Assembly (NCBI GenBank): GCA_910589665.1
Contig: CAJUTR010000013.1
Location: 5,249 to 69,248 of the forward strand
Direction of reading: 5' to 3'
Length of the DNA stretch: 64,000 nt
Origin: an uncultured Eubacterium sp.
GTDB lineage: Bacteria > Bacillota > Clostridia > Lachnospirales > Lachnospiraceae
The notes beneath the pieces were generated by a model that saw only the letters and a program-made list of their open reading frames with translations, was not told where the DNA came from and did not search any database. The first letter of the stretch is position 1; each line of letters opens with the position of its first letter. Made by a program: the position numbers and the translations under genes. Below are positions 1 through 8,291 of this stretch, piece after piece.

Positions 1-1045
1 TTTCGGACTCATCAACGCGTACAAAAAATCGGGTTTCCATCTCTTCGACAGACGAAATCTCCAGTTTCTCAGAACTCCATGTGATCGGCACATGATCCCC
101 CTGATGTTTCACGGCTGCCACAACATCTGCCACGACAGCGCTCGCCGTCGGGAGTTTGCCAGCGCCGGCCCCGTAAAACATCACATCGCCGAGCATATTG
201 CCCTTCACGGAAATGCCATTGAACACGCCGTTTACGCTGTACAACGGATGTCCGCTCCCGATCATCTGCGGCGCAACCATCGCATACACGCTGCTTCCCA
301 CTTTTTTACTCATTCCAAATATCTTGATCGCCAGACCCGCTTGTTTCGCGTATTTAAAATCGCTAGCTGTTATTTTCGTAATCCCCTCGGTGTAAATATC
401 CTCGTAGTCTACCTGTTTTCCATACGCGAGGGATGTCAGGATCGCGATCTTACGGCAGGCGTCATAACCTTCGACATCCGCCGTCGGATCCTTCTCCGCA
501 TAGCCAAGTTGCTGCGCCTCTTTCAGTACATCCTCAAAATCGGCTCCCTCGTCTGCCATTTTTGAAAGGATAAAGTTCGTCGTTCCATTGAGGATCCCGT
601 TGATCTGCTCGATCTCATCGGCCGTAATGCACTGGTTCAATGGCCGTATGATCGGAATCCCTCCTCCCACGCTCGCCTCAAAAAAGAAATTGACCTGTTT
701 GTCTTCCGCGATCTGGATCAGCTCGGCGCCGTGTGCTGCCACAAGTTCCTTGTTTGACGTGCAGACGCTTTTTCCATTCAGAAGTGCCGTTTTCACAAAA
801 TCATACGCCGGCTTTGTTCCGCCCATCGTCTCAACGATGACCCCGATCTCCTCGTCTTCCGCGATCACGGAATAATCGTGGACTAATATATCCTGCACTG
901 GATCGCCCGGAAATTCCCTTAAATCTAAAACATATTTTACTTCGATTTTTTCCCCGGCACGTTTTTCGATACTAGCGGCATTTTTTTCCACCACCTCAAC
1001 GACGCCGGAACCAATCGTTCCATAACCTAATACTGCAATTTTCAT
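1..1045 (-). CDS. hom: Homoserine dehydrogenase, 3' end cut by window
   Basis: NAD(P)-dependent reduction of aspartate semialdehyde to homoserine, the branch point to threonine and methionine. The reverse-strand reading begins MKIAVLGYGTIGSGVVEVV, a Rossmann GxGxxG dinucleotide-binding motif. It continues with the NKELVAAHG and GILNGTTNFIL segments and a GYDACRKIAIL stretch that are typical of the catalytic domain. About 348 codons are present; the sequence runs off the window at RFFVRVDESE, which looks like the first strand of the C-terminal regulatory ACT domain. It starts 17 bp after the cheW stop with an AGGAAAGG sequence upstream, so it is probably the last visible gene of the secA-prfB-cheW-hom run. 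Identification is confident; the missing end is only the window edge. Confidence 0.93.
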   Translation of the reverse strand, partial: MKIAVLGYGTIGSGVVEVVEKNAASIEKRAGEKIEVKYVLDLREFPGDPVQDILVHDYSVIAEDEEIGVIVETMGGTKPAYDFVKTALLNGKSVCTSNKELVAAHGAELIQIAEDKQVNFFFEASVGGGIPIIRPLNQCITADEIEQINGILNGTTNFILSKMADEGADFEDVLKEAQQLGYAEKDPTADVEGYDACRKIAILTSLAYGKQVDYEDIYTEGITKITASDFKYAKQAGLAIKIFGMSKKVGSSVYAMVAPQMIGSGHPLYSVNGVFNGISVKGNMLGDVMFYGAGAGKLPTASAVVADVVAAVKHQGDHVPITWSSEKLEISSVEEMETRFFVRVDESE

Positions 1046-1062
1046 AAAACACCAAACCTTTC

Positions 1063-1560
1063 CTATTCCTCTTCTTCCTCGTTCTGTTCTTCTTCTACCT
1101 GTTTTTCCTTGATTTCTGAAAAATCAATGGTCCGCAGCCACTCTGCCTGTTTTTGGGTCAAAAGTGCATCCGGCTTCACGACGACGATCAGTTCCTGATC
1201 CATCCGGACGACGAAATCAACAAAGTTGGTATCCTCTGACGTCGCGATCTTGGGAAAGGACTGCACATTATCCCCTTCCGCCCGGAATACTTTCCCGACC
1301 CCGTCTACGACACAGGCGATAATGCCAGCCCCCGTGCGGAACAGCAGTATTCTCTTACGCTCTACCGAAGCGCCTGCTCCCAGTTTTGCGTGGATGTCCA
1401 GGACCGGAAAGATCTCTCCCCGGATCTCGACCGTCCCGAGTATGCCCTCCGGCGCCTCTGGAAGCGGACACGCATCCTGATAACTTTCGAGACTCTGCAT
1501 CCTGCTGATCTCCACTCCGTATTTCTCTCCGTTCAGAAAAAAGACAATGATCTCTTTCAC
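1063..1560 (-). CDS. cheW: CheW-like chemotaxis coupling protein
   Basis: Scaffold protein of the CheW family, which links methyl-accepting receptors to the CheA kinase in the cytoplasm. The 165-residue protein has the family pattern: VFFLNGEKYGVEISRMQSLE at the N-terminus, then GILGTVEIRGEIFPVLDI, then the IIACVVDGVGKVF strand. It ends in a very acidic Glu-rich tail. I use the GTG start at 1560 because GGAGGTG lies 6 bp before it; the longer ATG reading from 1605 would overlap prfB and lacks a good ribosome site. It sits 29 bp after prfB and 17 bp before hom, an unusual place for a chemotaxis gene. The gene could serve a non-flagellar signalling array; the soluble hydrogenase-like receptor at 42183-44120 is one possible partner (inference). 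Confidence 0.85.
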   Translation of the reverse strand: MKEIIVFFLNGEKYGVEISRMQSLESYQDACPLPEAPEGILGTVEIRGEIFPVLDIHAKLGAGASVERKRILLFRTGAGIIACVVDGVGKVFRAEGDNVQSFPKIATSEDTNFVDFVVRMDQELIVVVKPDALLTQKQAEWLRTIDFSEIKEKQVEEEQNEEEEE

Positions 1561-1589
1561 TCGAAACACCTCCGTATGTTCGCGCTGCG

Positions 1590-2693
1590 TTAGCTGTTTA
1601 TCCATTTAAGGTAGCCGTTGATAAATGTATCCAGTTCCCCGTCAAGTACCGAGCCTACATTTCCCGACTCCACATTCGTCCGATGGTCTTTCACCATCGT
1701 ATACGGCTGCATGACATAAGACCGGATCTGATTGCCCCAGCCGATCTCCTTTTGTTCCCCGCGTATGTCCGATTCTTTTTCCAAGTTTTCCTGCTGTTTC
1801 AGCAAAAACAGCTTGGCTTTTAACATCTGCATCGCCTTGTCTTTATTCATATGCTGCGAGCGCTCATTTTGACACTGTACGACGATGCCGGTCGGAAAAT
1901 GGGTGATACGGATGGCCGAGGACGTTTTATTGATATGCTGTCCGCCGGCACCGCTCGAACGGTACGTATCGATCCGGATATCGTCGTCGGCAATTTCGAT
2001 ATCCACATCCTGTTCGATGTCCGGCATGACATCACAAGACACAAACGACGTCTGCCGCTTGCCTGCCGCATTGAACGGAGAAATCCGCACAAGACGGTGT
2101 ACGCCGTGCTCGCTTTTCAGATAGCCATACGCATTCAGTCCGTTGATCTGCAGTGTCACCGATTTGAGTCCCGCTTCATCGCCGTCGAGGAAATCAAGCG
2201 TCTCCACAGAATAGCCTTTTTTCTCGGCCCAGCGCTGGTACATCCGACAGAGCATACTCGCCCAGTCACAACTCTCTGTACCGCCGGCCCCCGCATGGAG
2301 CGTAAGGATGGCGTTGCTGTCATCATACTCTCCTTTGAGCATTGTCGTGATCCTAAGATCTTCGAATTCCTGTATAAATTCGCTTAATTCCTGCCCCGTT
2401 TCCGCGACAAGCTCCTCGTCTTCTTCCTCGTACGCCATCTCGATCAGTGTCATGATATCTTCGTACTGGCTGCTCAGTCCGTCCGCCCGGTCTACGATAT
2501 CCTTCAGCTCCTTAACCTCTTTCATCGACTGGCTCGCCTGTTCCGCGTCATCCCAAAAATCAGGAGCCTCCATATTTTTTTCCAATTCTTCGATCCGGAA
2601 CCGCTTATCTCCTAAGTTCAATGAATCCCTCACTTCACGGAGCGGTTCCTCATACGAAGCAAGTTCCGTTTTATAATTATCCAGTTCAACCAT
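1590..2693 (-). CDS. prfB: Peptide chain release factor 2 (RF2)
   Basis: Recognises UGA and UAA stop codons and triggers peptide release on the ribosome. The 367-aa product carries the catalytic GGQ loop in the context YRSSGAGGQHINKTSSAIR, and an SxF-type recognition region. AGGAGG lies 6 bp before the ATG at 2693, so this start is preferred over the longer reading from 2735, whose extra residues are unlike RF2. It follows secA by 26 bp, the classical secA-prfB order of Firmicutes. The frame is continuous through REVRDSLNLGDKRF, the region where many bacteria carry the autoregulatory in-frame UGA and +1 frameshift, so this copy appears not to need programmed frameshifting. Confidence 0.97.
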   Translation of the reverse strand: MVELDNYKTELASYEEPLREVRDSLNLGDKRFRIEELEKNMEAPDFWDDAEQASQSMKEVKELKDIVDRADGLSSQYEDIMTLIEMAYEEEDEELVAETGQELSEFIQEFEDLRITTMLKGEYDDSNAILTLHAGAGGTESCDWASMLCRMYQRWAEKKGYSVETLDFLDGDEAGLKSVTLQINGLNAYGYLKSEHGVHRLVRISPFNAAGKRQTSFVSCDVMPDIEQDVDIEIADDDIRIDTYRSSGAGGQHINKTSSAIRITHFPTGIVVQCQNERSQHMNKDKAMQMLKAKLFLLKQQENLEKESDIRGEQKEIGWGNQIRSYVMQPYTMVKDHRTNVESGNVGSVLDGELDTFINGYLKWINS

Positions 2694-2719
2694 GCGCTTC
2701 CTCCTGCTTCCATAACACT

Positions 2720-5281
2720 TTAGCGGCCACAGCAATATTTGTATTTCTTACCAGACCCGCACGGACAAAGCGCGTTTCTGCTTACTTTATCCGACTTTCT
2801 CACCACTGGGGCGTTTGCCGAATCATCCTTATTCGTTCCGGTTTCTTTCGCCACCTGCTCGCGCTCTACCTTCTGCTCGATCCTTACGTGCATCAGCGCT
2901 TTTACGGTTTCTTCCCGGATGGATTCCGTCATTTCCGCAAACATGTCATAGCTCTGGAAGCGGTATTCCGTGACCGGATCCCTCTGTCCATACGCCTGCA
3001 GGCCGATTCCCTGACGCAGCTGGTCCATATCATCAATATGGTTCATCCAGTGCTGGTCCGTCACTTTCAGCAGAATAACGCGCTCGATCTCACGGATCTG
3101 TTCCGGTTCCGGAAACTCTGCCTCTTTCATCTCATATATGCGCAGCGCCTTTTCCTTGAGCTGCTGGATCAGCGCATTCTTGTTTATATCTTTATCCCGC
3201 TCCGGATCGAACGTGATCGGCTCAAATGGGATGATCGGGAGCAGGTTCATATTCAGTTCGTCCAGTTCCCACTCTTCCGGAATCTGATCGTCCCCGATCG
3301 TCCGGTTCACATACTTCTCAATGACTTCATCGGTCATGCCGTAGATCGTATCGCGCATGCTCTCGCCGTCCAGCACTTTTCGCCGCTCAGCATAAATGAT
3401 CTCACGCTGCTGATTGTTGATGATGTCGTATTCCAACAGATTTTTACGGATTCCGTAGTTATTGCCCTCGATCTTCATCTGCGCCCGCTCGATCGCCTTA
3501 TTCAGCATGCGGTGCTGGATCTGCTCGCCTTCCGGCATTCCGAGGGAGTTAAATATATTCATCAGGTTCTGCGAACCAAACAGTCTCATCAGGTCATCTT
3601 CAAGGGAGATATAAAATTTGGATGCACCCGGATCCCCCTGACGTCCGGCACGTCCGCGGAGCTGGTTGTCGATACGTCTTGACTCGTGGCGCTCCGTACC
3701 GATGATACGCAGTCCGCCAAGCTCCTGTACGCCCTCGCCGAGCTTAATATCCGTACCACGACCTGCCATATTTGTCGCAATGGTTACCGCGCCTGCGATA
3801 CCGGCATCGGCGATGATCTCTGCCTCCATCTCATGGTATTTGGCGTTCAGCACCTTATGTTTGATGCCCCTCTTGCGGAGCATCGCGCTCAACTCCTCTG
3901 ACGCCTCGATCGTAATGGTACCAACTAGTACTGGTTGTTTCTTTTCATAACAATCCGCAATGTCATCTACGATGGCATTCAGTTTTTCTCGTCTCGTTTT
4001 ATACACCGAATCGTTGTAATCAATACGGGCAACCGGCTTATTTGTCGGAACCTCTACGACATCCATGCCGTAAATCTCCCGGAACTCTTTTTCCTCCGTA
4101 AGCGCCGTACCTGTCATACCGCATTTTTTTGCGTATTTATTGAAAAAGTTCTGGAACGTGATCGTCGCCAGCGTCTTACTTTCTCTCTTTACCTTCACAT
4201 GTTCTTTCGCCTCGATCGCCTGATGGAGTCCATCCGAATAACGGCGGCCCGGCATGATACGGCCGGTAAATTCATCGACGATCAGCACCTCGTCGTCTTT
4301 TACAACGTAATCCTTATCAAGGAACATCAGGTTATGCGCGCGCAGCGCCAGTATGATACAATGCTGGATCTCTAAATGTTCCGGATCCGCCAGATTCTCG
4401 ATATGGAAAAACCGTTCAACCTTCGCGACGCCCTGCGCGGTCAGGTTCACTGTTTTTTCCTTTTCGTCCACGACAAAATCGCCCGTCTCATCGTCATCTT
4501 CCTTCATGATGAGATCCATTTTCGAGAGCTCTTTCGCCGTTCCTCGTTTCAGCTGGCGCGCCAGGTTATCGCACGCCTCATATATTTTCGTCGATTTTCC
4601 GCTGCTTCCTGAGATGATGAGCGGCGTCCTCGCCTCGTCGATCAAAACAGAGTCCACCTCGTCCACGATCGCGTAGTGAAGCTCCCTTTGGACAAGCTGC
4701 TCTTTATAGATCACCATGTTGTCACGAAGGTAATCAAATCCCAATTCGTTGTTCGTCGCGTACGTGATGTCGCAGTTGTAGGCTTCCCTTCTCTCGTCGT
4801 TGTCCATGCTGTTCAGGATACAGCCGACCGTGAGACCCAGAAACTCATGGATCTGTCCCATCCACTCCGCATCTCGTTTCGCCAGATAGTCATTGACCGT
4901 AACGATGTGTACGCCTTTGCCTTCCAGCGCATTCAGATATGCCGGCAGCGTAGAAACGAGCGTCTTACCCTCACCGGTACGCATCTCGGTAATACGCCCC
5001 TGATGGAGGATCACACCGCCGATGAGCTGCACCCGGTAGTGGCGCATACCGATCGTTCTCTTAGCCGCTTCGCGGACAACCGCATATGCTTCCGGCAGGA
5101 TGTCGTCTAACGACTCTCCTTTTAACAGACGTTCCTTAAACTCCCGCGTCTTATCCTTCAATTCCTCATCAGATAATTTTTCAAACTCCGGCTCCATATT
5201 TTCAATTTTATCGACAAGCGGAAGTACACGTTTTACTTCCCTCTCACTGTGTGTGCCGACAACTTTACTTAATATTCCCAT
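2720..5281 (-). CDS. secA: Preprotein translocase ATPase SecA
   Basis: Motor ATPase that drives secretory preproteins through the SecYEG channel at the inner face of the membrane. The 853-aa protein shows the DEAD-like Walker A region MRTGEGKTL near residue 105, Walker B VDEVDSVLIDEARTPLIISG near 207, the second nucleotide-binding domain with TNMAGRGTDIKLG near 500, and a C-terminal SEC-C zinc motif NALCPCGSGKKYKYCCGR. Length and domain order are normal for SecA1. The start MGILSKVVGTHSEREVK matches the family. It is the first gene of the run that continues into prfB, cheW and hom. Confidence 0.98.
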   Translation of the reverse strand: MGILSKVVGTHSEREVKRVLPLVDKIENMEPEFEKLSDEELKDKTREFKERLLKGESLDDILPEAYAVVREAAKRTIGMRHYRVQLIGGVILHQGRITEMRTGEGKTLVSTLPAYLNALEGKGVHIVTVNDYLAKRDAEWMGQIHEFLGLTVGCILNSMDNDERREAYNCDITYATNNELGFDYLRDNMVIYKEQLVQRELHYAIVDEVDSVLIDEARTPLIISGSSGKSTKIYEACDNLARQLKRGTAKELSKMDLIMKEDDDETGDFVVDEKEKTVNLTAQGVAKVERFFHIENLADPEHLEIQHCIILALRAHNLMFLDKDYVVKDDEVLIVDEFTGRIMPGRRYSDGLHQAIEAKEHVKVKRESKTLATITFQNFFNKYAKKCGMTGTALTEEKEFREIYGMDVVEVPTNKPVARIDYNDSVYKTRREKLNAIVDDIADCYEKKQPVLVGTITIEASEELSAMLRKRGIKHKVLNAKYHEMEAEIIADAGIAGAVTIATNMAGRGTDIKLGEGVQELGGLRIIGTERHESRRIDNQLRGRAGRQGDPGASKFYISLEDDLMRLFGSQNLMNIFNSLGMPEGEQIQHRMLNKAIERAQMKIEGNNYGIRKNLLEYDIINNQQREIIYAERRKVLDGESMRDTIYGMTDEVIEKYVNRTIGDDQIPEEWELDELNMNLLPIIPFEPITFDPERDKDINKNALIQQLKEKALRIYEMKEAEFPEPEQIREIERVILLKVTDQHWMNHIDDMDQLRQGIGLQAYGQRDPVTEYRFQSYDMFAEMTESIREETVKALMHVRIEQKVEREQVAKETGTNKDDSANAPVVRKSDKVSRNALCPCGSGKKYKYCCGR

Positions 5282-5416
5282 GTGTATTCACTCTCCATCA
5301 ATCGTTTATCGTTCATTTACAATATACCCTTGATTATTTTATCACTACAGGCCATGTCTTTCAATATTTATTTTTCACTGCGTGGAGTTTTTACAAACCG
5401 TTCACAACTCATTCAC

Positions 5417-5453
5417 AAAAAAATCCGGGGCAAACGGTTTCTCGCCCCGGATT
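5417..5453 (-). terminator. Rho-independent terminator after hpf
   Basis: A 10-bp perfect stem (aatccggggc at 5422-5431, gccccggatt at 5444-5453) with a 12-nt loop is followed on the minus strand by a run of Ts (A-run 5417-5423 on plus). It lies between the hpf stop and the secA start and should separate the two transcripts. Confidence 0.9.
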
Positions 5454-5485
5454 TTTTGATCTTTTCACATTCTCTAAATAAATTT

Positions 5486-6013
5486 TTAATACTCCGGCTC
5501 AATCAGTCCGTATGTATTACCTTTTCTCTTGTAAACAACGTTCACTTCCTCGGTTTCCGAATTGCGGAATACGAAGAAACTATGACCGAGAAGTTCCATC
5601 TGCACACATGCTTCTTCCGGATCCATCGGCTTCATCGCAAATTTTTTCGAGCGGATGATCTCGATCTCCTCATCCTCATATGGCTCTTCGTCGATAAATT
5701 CCTGATTTAGATGAGCTGCGTTCTGCTCCTTATCGATCAGTTTGTTTTTATATTTACGAAGCTGTCTCTCGATCACTTCTTCTACAAGATCGATCGATAC
5801 GTACATATCCGAACTTACTTCCTCCGCACGGATGATGCTACCCTTCATCGGAATCGTAATCTCGATCTTCTGACGGTTCTTTTCCGTGCTGAGCGTTACA
5901 TGAACCTCTGTACTGTCTGAAAAATACCTCTCCAGCTTTGCAATCTTTTCTTCGACTGCCGAACGTAATCCCTCCGTTATATCTAAATTTTTGCCACTAA
6001 TTACCAAATTCAT
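5486..6013 (-). CDS. hpf: Ribosome hibernation promoting factor, long form
   Basis: Binds the small ribosomal subunit and promotes 100S dimers in stationary phase. The 175-aa length is the long HPF of Firmicutes, with an N-terminal YfiA-like domain (MNLVISGKNLDITEGLRSAVEEKIAKLERYF, then VHVTLSTEKNRQKIEITIPMKG) and a C-terminal dimerisation domain (IIRSKKFAMKPMDPEEACVQMELLGHSFFVFRNSETEEVNVVYKRKGNTYGLIEPE). AAAGGAG stands 9 bp before the ATG at 6013; the longer ORF start at 6091 adds unrelated residues and would overlap the promoter. It is a single-gene unit with its own promoter and terminator, upstream of secA, as in other Firmicutes. Confidence 0.96.
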   Translation of the reverse strand: MNLVISGKNLDITEGLRSAVEEKIAKLERYFSDSTEVHVTLSTEKNRQKIEITIPMKGSIIRAEEVSSDMYVSIDLVEEVIERQLRKYKNKLIDKEQNAAHLNQEFIDEEPYEDEEIEIIRSKKFAMKPMDPEEACVQMELLGHSFFVFRNSETEEVNVVYKRKGNTYGLIEPEY

Positions 6014-6079
6014 AAGAATCAGCTCCTTTGCCCATAATATTCGGTAACCTAAGCATGAAAATGCTTGTCCCGTAAATAC

Positions 6080-6108
6080 ATTATATACCAAATCAACTTA
6101 TTCAGCAA
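6080..6108 (-). promoter_or_regulatory. Sigma-A-type promoter of hpf
   Basis: On the minus strand TTGCTG (6103-6108) and TATAAT (6080-6085) are separated by exactly 17 bp, about 67 bp before the hpf start codon. Confidence 0.75.
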
Positions 6109-6139
6109 CTAAAATTTTGCTACAAAAGTCTACTATTTT

Positions 6140-6209
6140 TGTGGATAATGTGGATAACTCTGTGTATAACTGCTAACTATCGCAAATCCGTTCCTTCGAT
6201 TGTGGATAA
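6140..6209 (+). promoter_or_regulatory. Cluster of DnaA-box 9-mers
   Basis: Three perfect copies of TGTGGATAA, the complement of the DnaA box TTATCCACA, lie at 6140-6148, 6149-6157 (directly abutting) and 6201-6209. A one-mismatch copy, TGTGTATAA, is at 6161-6169. All are in the same orientation and sit between the hpf promoter and the end of the methyltransferase gene. No dnaA, dnaN, rnpA or rpmH is nearby, so a DnaA-titration or DnaA-regulatory site is more likely than the replication origin (inference). Confidence 0.6.
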
Positions 6210-6221
6210 CTCTGTTCGTAT

Positions 6222-7115
6222 TCAAACTACATTTGTCGACTGTAAATCCTCTGGATGGAAGCTCCAACGACCGCTTGCACCGCATGGAAGAACGAGTCCG
6301 TCCGCGCTGACTGGCAGTCCGACCTCATCTGCCTGCACGGCTCCGCCAAACGGCGTTCCGACGGCCAGCGCCAACATATAAGAGAGAACAGCGGGCTGCA
6401 ATCCGGTCGTATAACTGTTGATGAGAAAGAACAGTGGGTCTTTCGATAACAGACGGCTGCACAGTTCGATCAGCGGAAAAATCTTTTCTTCGATCTTCCA
6501 TATTTCTCCTTTTGGGCCTCTGCCATAAGACGGCGGATCCATAATGATGCCATCATAACTATTTCCACGCCGGATCTCCCGCTCGACAAACTTCACGCAG
6601 TCGTCCACGAGATAGCGGATCGGCGCATCGGCCAGTCCCGATGCGGCCGCATTCTCTTTCGCCCAGGTAACCATGCCCTTGGAAGCGTCCACATGCGTCA
6701 CAGCTGCTCCTGCTTTGGCACATGCCGCCGTCGCCCCTCCCGTGTAGGCGAACAGATTTAGAACTTTAACCGGACGACCGGCTCGCTGGATAACCCCTGA
6801 CGTCCAGTCCCAGTTTACCGCCTGTTCCGGGAACAGTCCGGTATGTTTAAAACTAAAAGGTTTGAGATGGAAAACCAGTTCTTTATAAGAAATATCCCAC
6901 TGTTCAGGCAGATCAAAAAATTCCCACTGACCGCCGCCTCGGCTGCTCCTGTGGTAATGGGCGTTCGCCTTTTTCCACTGCGGGACACACCGCGGCGTGT
7001 TCCAGATCACCTGCGGATCTGGACGCACCAGGATATAGTCCCCCCATCTCTCCAGTTTTTCCCCACCCGATGTATCGATCACTTCATACTCCTTCCAGCC
7101 ATCAGCCAGCCACAT
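6222..7115 (-). CDS. RlmI-like class I SAM-dependent methyltransferase
   Basis: Predicted RNA or protein methyltransferase of the RlmI/RlmK C-terminal type. In the 297-aa protein the SAM motif I is VLNLFAYTGGATAACAKAGA near residue 125, followed by the acidic-loop region VTHVDASKGMVTWAKENA and the catalytic-type motif DPPSYGRGPKGEIWK near 195. The N-terminal PUA domain of true RlmI is absent, which places it with the shorter single-domain relatives found in many bacteria and leaves its substrate open. GAGG lies 7 bp before the ATG at 7115. It stands alone between the SPFH-family gene upstream and the hpf region downstream. Confidence 0.8.
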   Translation of the reverse strand: MWLADGWKEYEVIDTSGGEKLERWGDYILVRPDPQVIWNTPRCVPQWKKANAHYHRSSRGGGQWEFFDLPEQWDISYKELVFHLKPFSFKHTGLFPEQAVNWDWTSGVIQRAGRPVKVLNLFAYTGGATAACAKAGAAVTHVDASKGMVTWAKENAAASGLADAPIRYLVDDCVKFVEREIRRGNSYDGIIMDPPSYGRGPKGEIWKIEEKIFPLIELCSRLLSKDPLFFLINSYTTGLQPAVLSYMLALAVGTPFGGAVQADEVGLPVSADGLVLPCGASGRWSFHPEDLQSTNVV

Positions 7116-7215
7116 AGTTTTCCTCTTTTCCGCGCTTCTTTGCTGCGCCTCACATAATTTATCGTATATTCTTTCTTCTCTCTTACTGCCTTTCTTCCGA
7201 CGATCCGTCCGCTCG

Positions 7216-8220
7216 TTAAAGCAGCTTTTGTCCGCAATTCGGACAGAAATTCCCCTCTCCGGTCTTCTGTCCGCAGTTTGGACAGAAATTTGGTTTCGTT
7301 CCAGACGCCGCTGGCGCTACGGAAGACTGCCCGCCGTTTTGTCCCTGTGCCCCCATCGTTCCCATCTGCTGCATCGTTTCATTCATATTTTTCATCATCT
7401 GTCCCGCCACGTTCATTCCCATCATCATGCCCATCATATCCGACGCCACGCCGCCCCCGTTCATCGAACCGGAAGCCATGCCGTCTGTCATCGACACCTG
7501 CTGATATCGCCCGATGTCACCTATCATGCTCTGAGACGCCGTTTTCGTTACCATATCCTGGACTTCTTTCGGATAGTTAAAACTCATCACCTGAAAACCG
7601 GTAATCTCCATCCCCGTATCCGAGATCTCATACGAAAGATCCTTCCGTATCCCGGCAGCGATCAAAGACGCATTCGCCTGAAGGTTAAACATATCCTTCC
7701 CTTCTGTGGTGATCCACTTCATAAGCAGCTGGTCAATAAACGGGTTGATACGGTTGCGAAGATCCGAAACCCCATAGCTATTTTTGACGCCTGCCACATT
7801 TTCGATCAACGACGTATGATCCGAGACCCGGAACGTGTACGTCCCGTTGGCCCGGATCGGCATACCGCCCGGCAGCTGCGGTGTCGGAATGAGGATCGGG
7901 TTCTGCGTCCCCCATTTCATCAGAAACTCTTTCGTATTGACAAATAGAACCTCCGCCCGCATTCCACTGTTAAACCCAAACTTAATCCCTTTCAGTGTAG
8001 ACAAAAAAGGGATGATCTCTGATTCAATGTCGTAATCCCCATCCTCGGTAAATACCCCGTCGATCTTACCGTTATACAAAAAGATAGCGTCCTGGCCCGG
8101 CCGGATGATCAAACGGCTTCCCTTTTTTATTTCGCGGTTCGTCCATTTCCAAAACACCATCTCCTCGTTCCATTCCTCCCATTCCACTACATTCGCAAAC
8201 TGATTTGAAAACAACCCCAT
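7216..8220 (-). CDS. SPFH-domain protein with C-terminal zinc ribbons (YdjI-like)
   Basis: Member of the SPFH/Band 7 superfamily resembling B. subtilis YdjI, a membrane-raft-associated protein. The SPFH domain spans roughly residues 25-215. It is followed by a Met/Gly-rich low-complexity region (MMGMMMGMNVAGQMMKNMNETMQQMGTMG) and two zinc-ribbon half-sites, NFCPNCGQK and NFCPNCGQKLL, giving four CxxC cysteines at the very end. There is no N-terminal transmembrane segment, so membrane association probably comes through partners. It is the last gene of a three-gene cassette with the TPM protein and the zinc-ribbon membrane protein upstream, the same order as ydjG-ydjH-ydjI. Confidence 0.8.
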   Translation of the reverse strand: MGLFSNQFANVVEWEEWNEEMVFWKWTNREIKKGSRLIIRPGQDAIFLYNGKIDGVFTEDGDYDIESEIIPFLSTLKGIKFGFNSGMRAEVLFVNTKEFLMKWGTQNPILIPTPQLPGGMPIRANGTYTFRVSDHTSLIENVAGVKNSYGVSDLRNRINPFIDQLLMKWITTEGKDMFNLQANASLIAAGIRKDLSYEISDTGMEITGFQVMSFNYPKEVQDMVTKTASQSMIGDIGRYQQVSMTDGMASGSMNGGGVASDMMGMMMGMNVAGQMMKNMNETMQQMGTMGAQGQNGGQSSVAPAASGTKPNFCPNCGQKTGEGNFCPNCGQKLL

Positions 8221-8291
8221 TTCGATCCATCCTTTCTGCTGTCTGGTCAGGTCAAAAAAGCATTAATCCCTGCCACCATTTCATTTACCAA

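Noticed and set aside
6140..6209. Chromosomal replication origin
   Set aside because: DnaA boxes are present, but dnaA, dnaN, recF, rnpA and rpmH are all absent and no AT-rich unwinding region with DnaA-trio pattern is evident. Kept as a DnaA-box cluster only.
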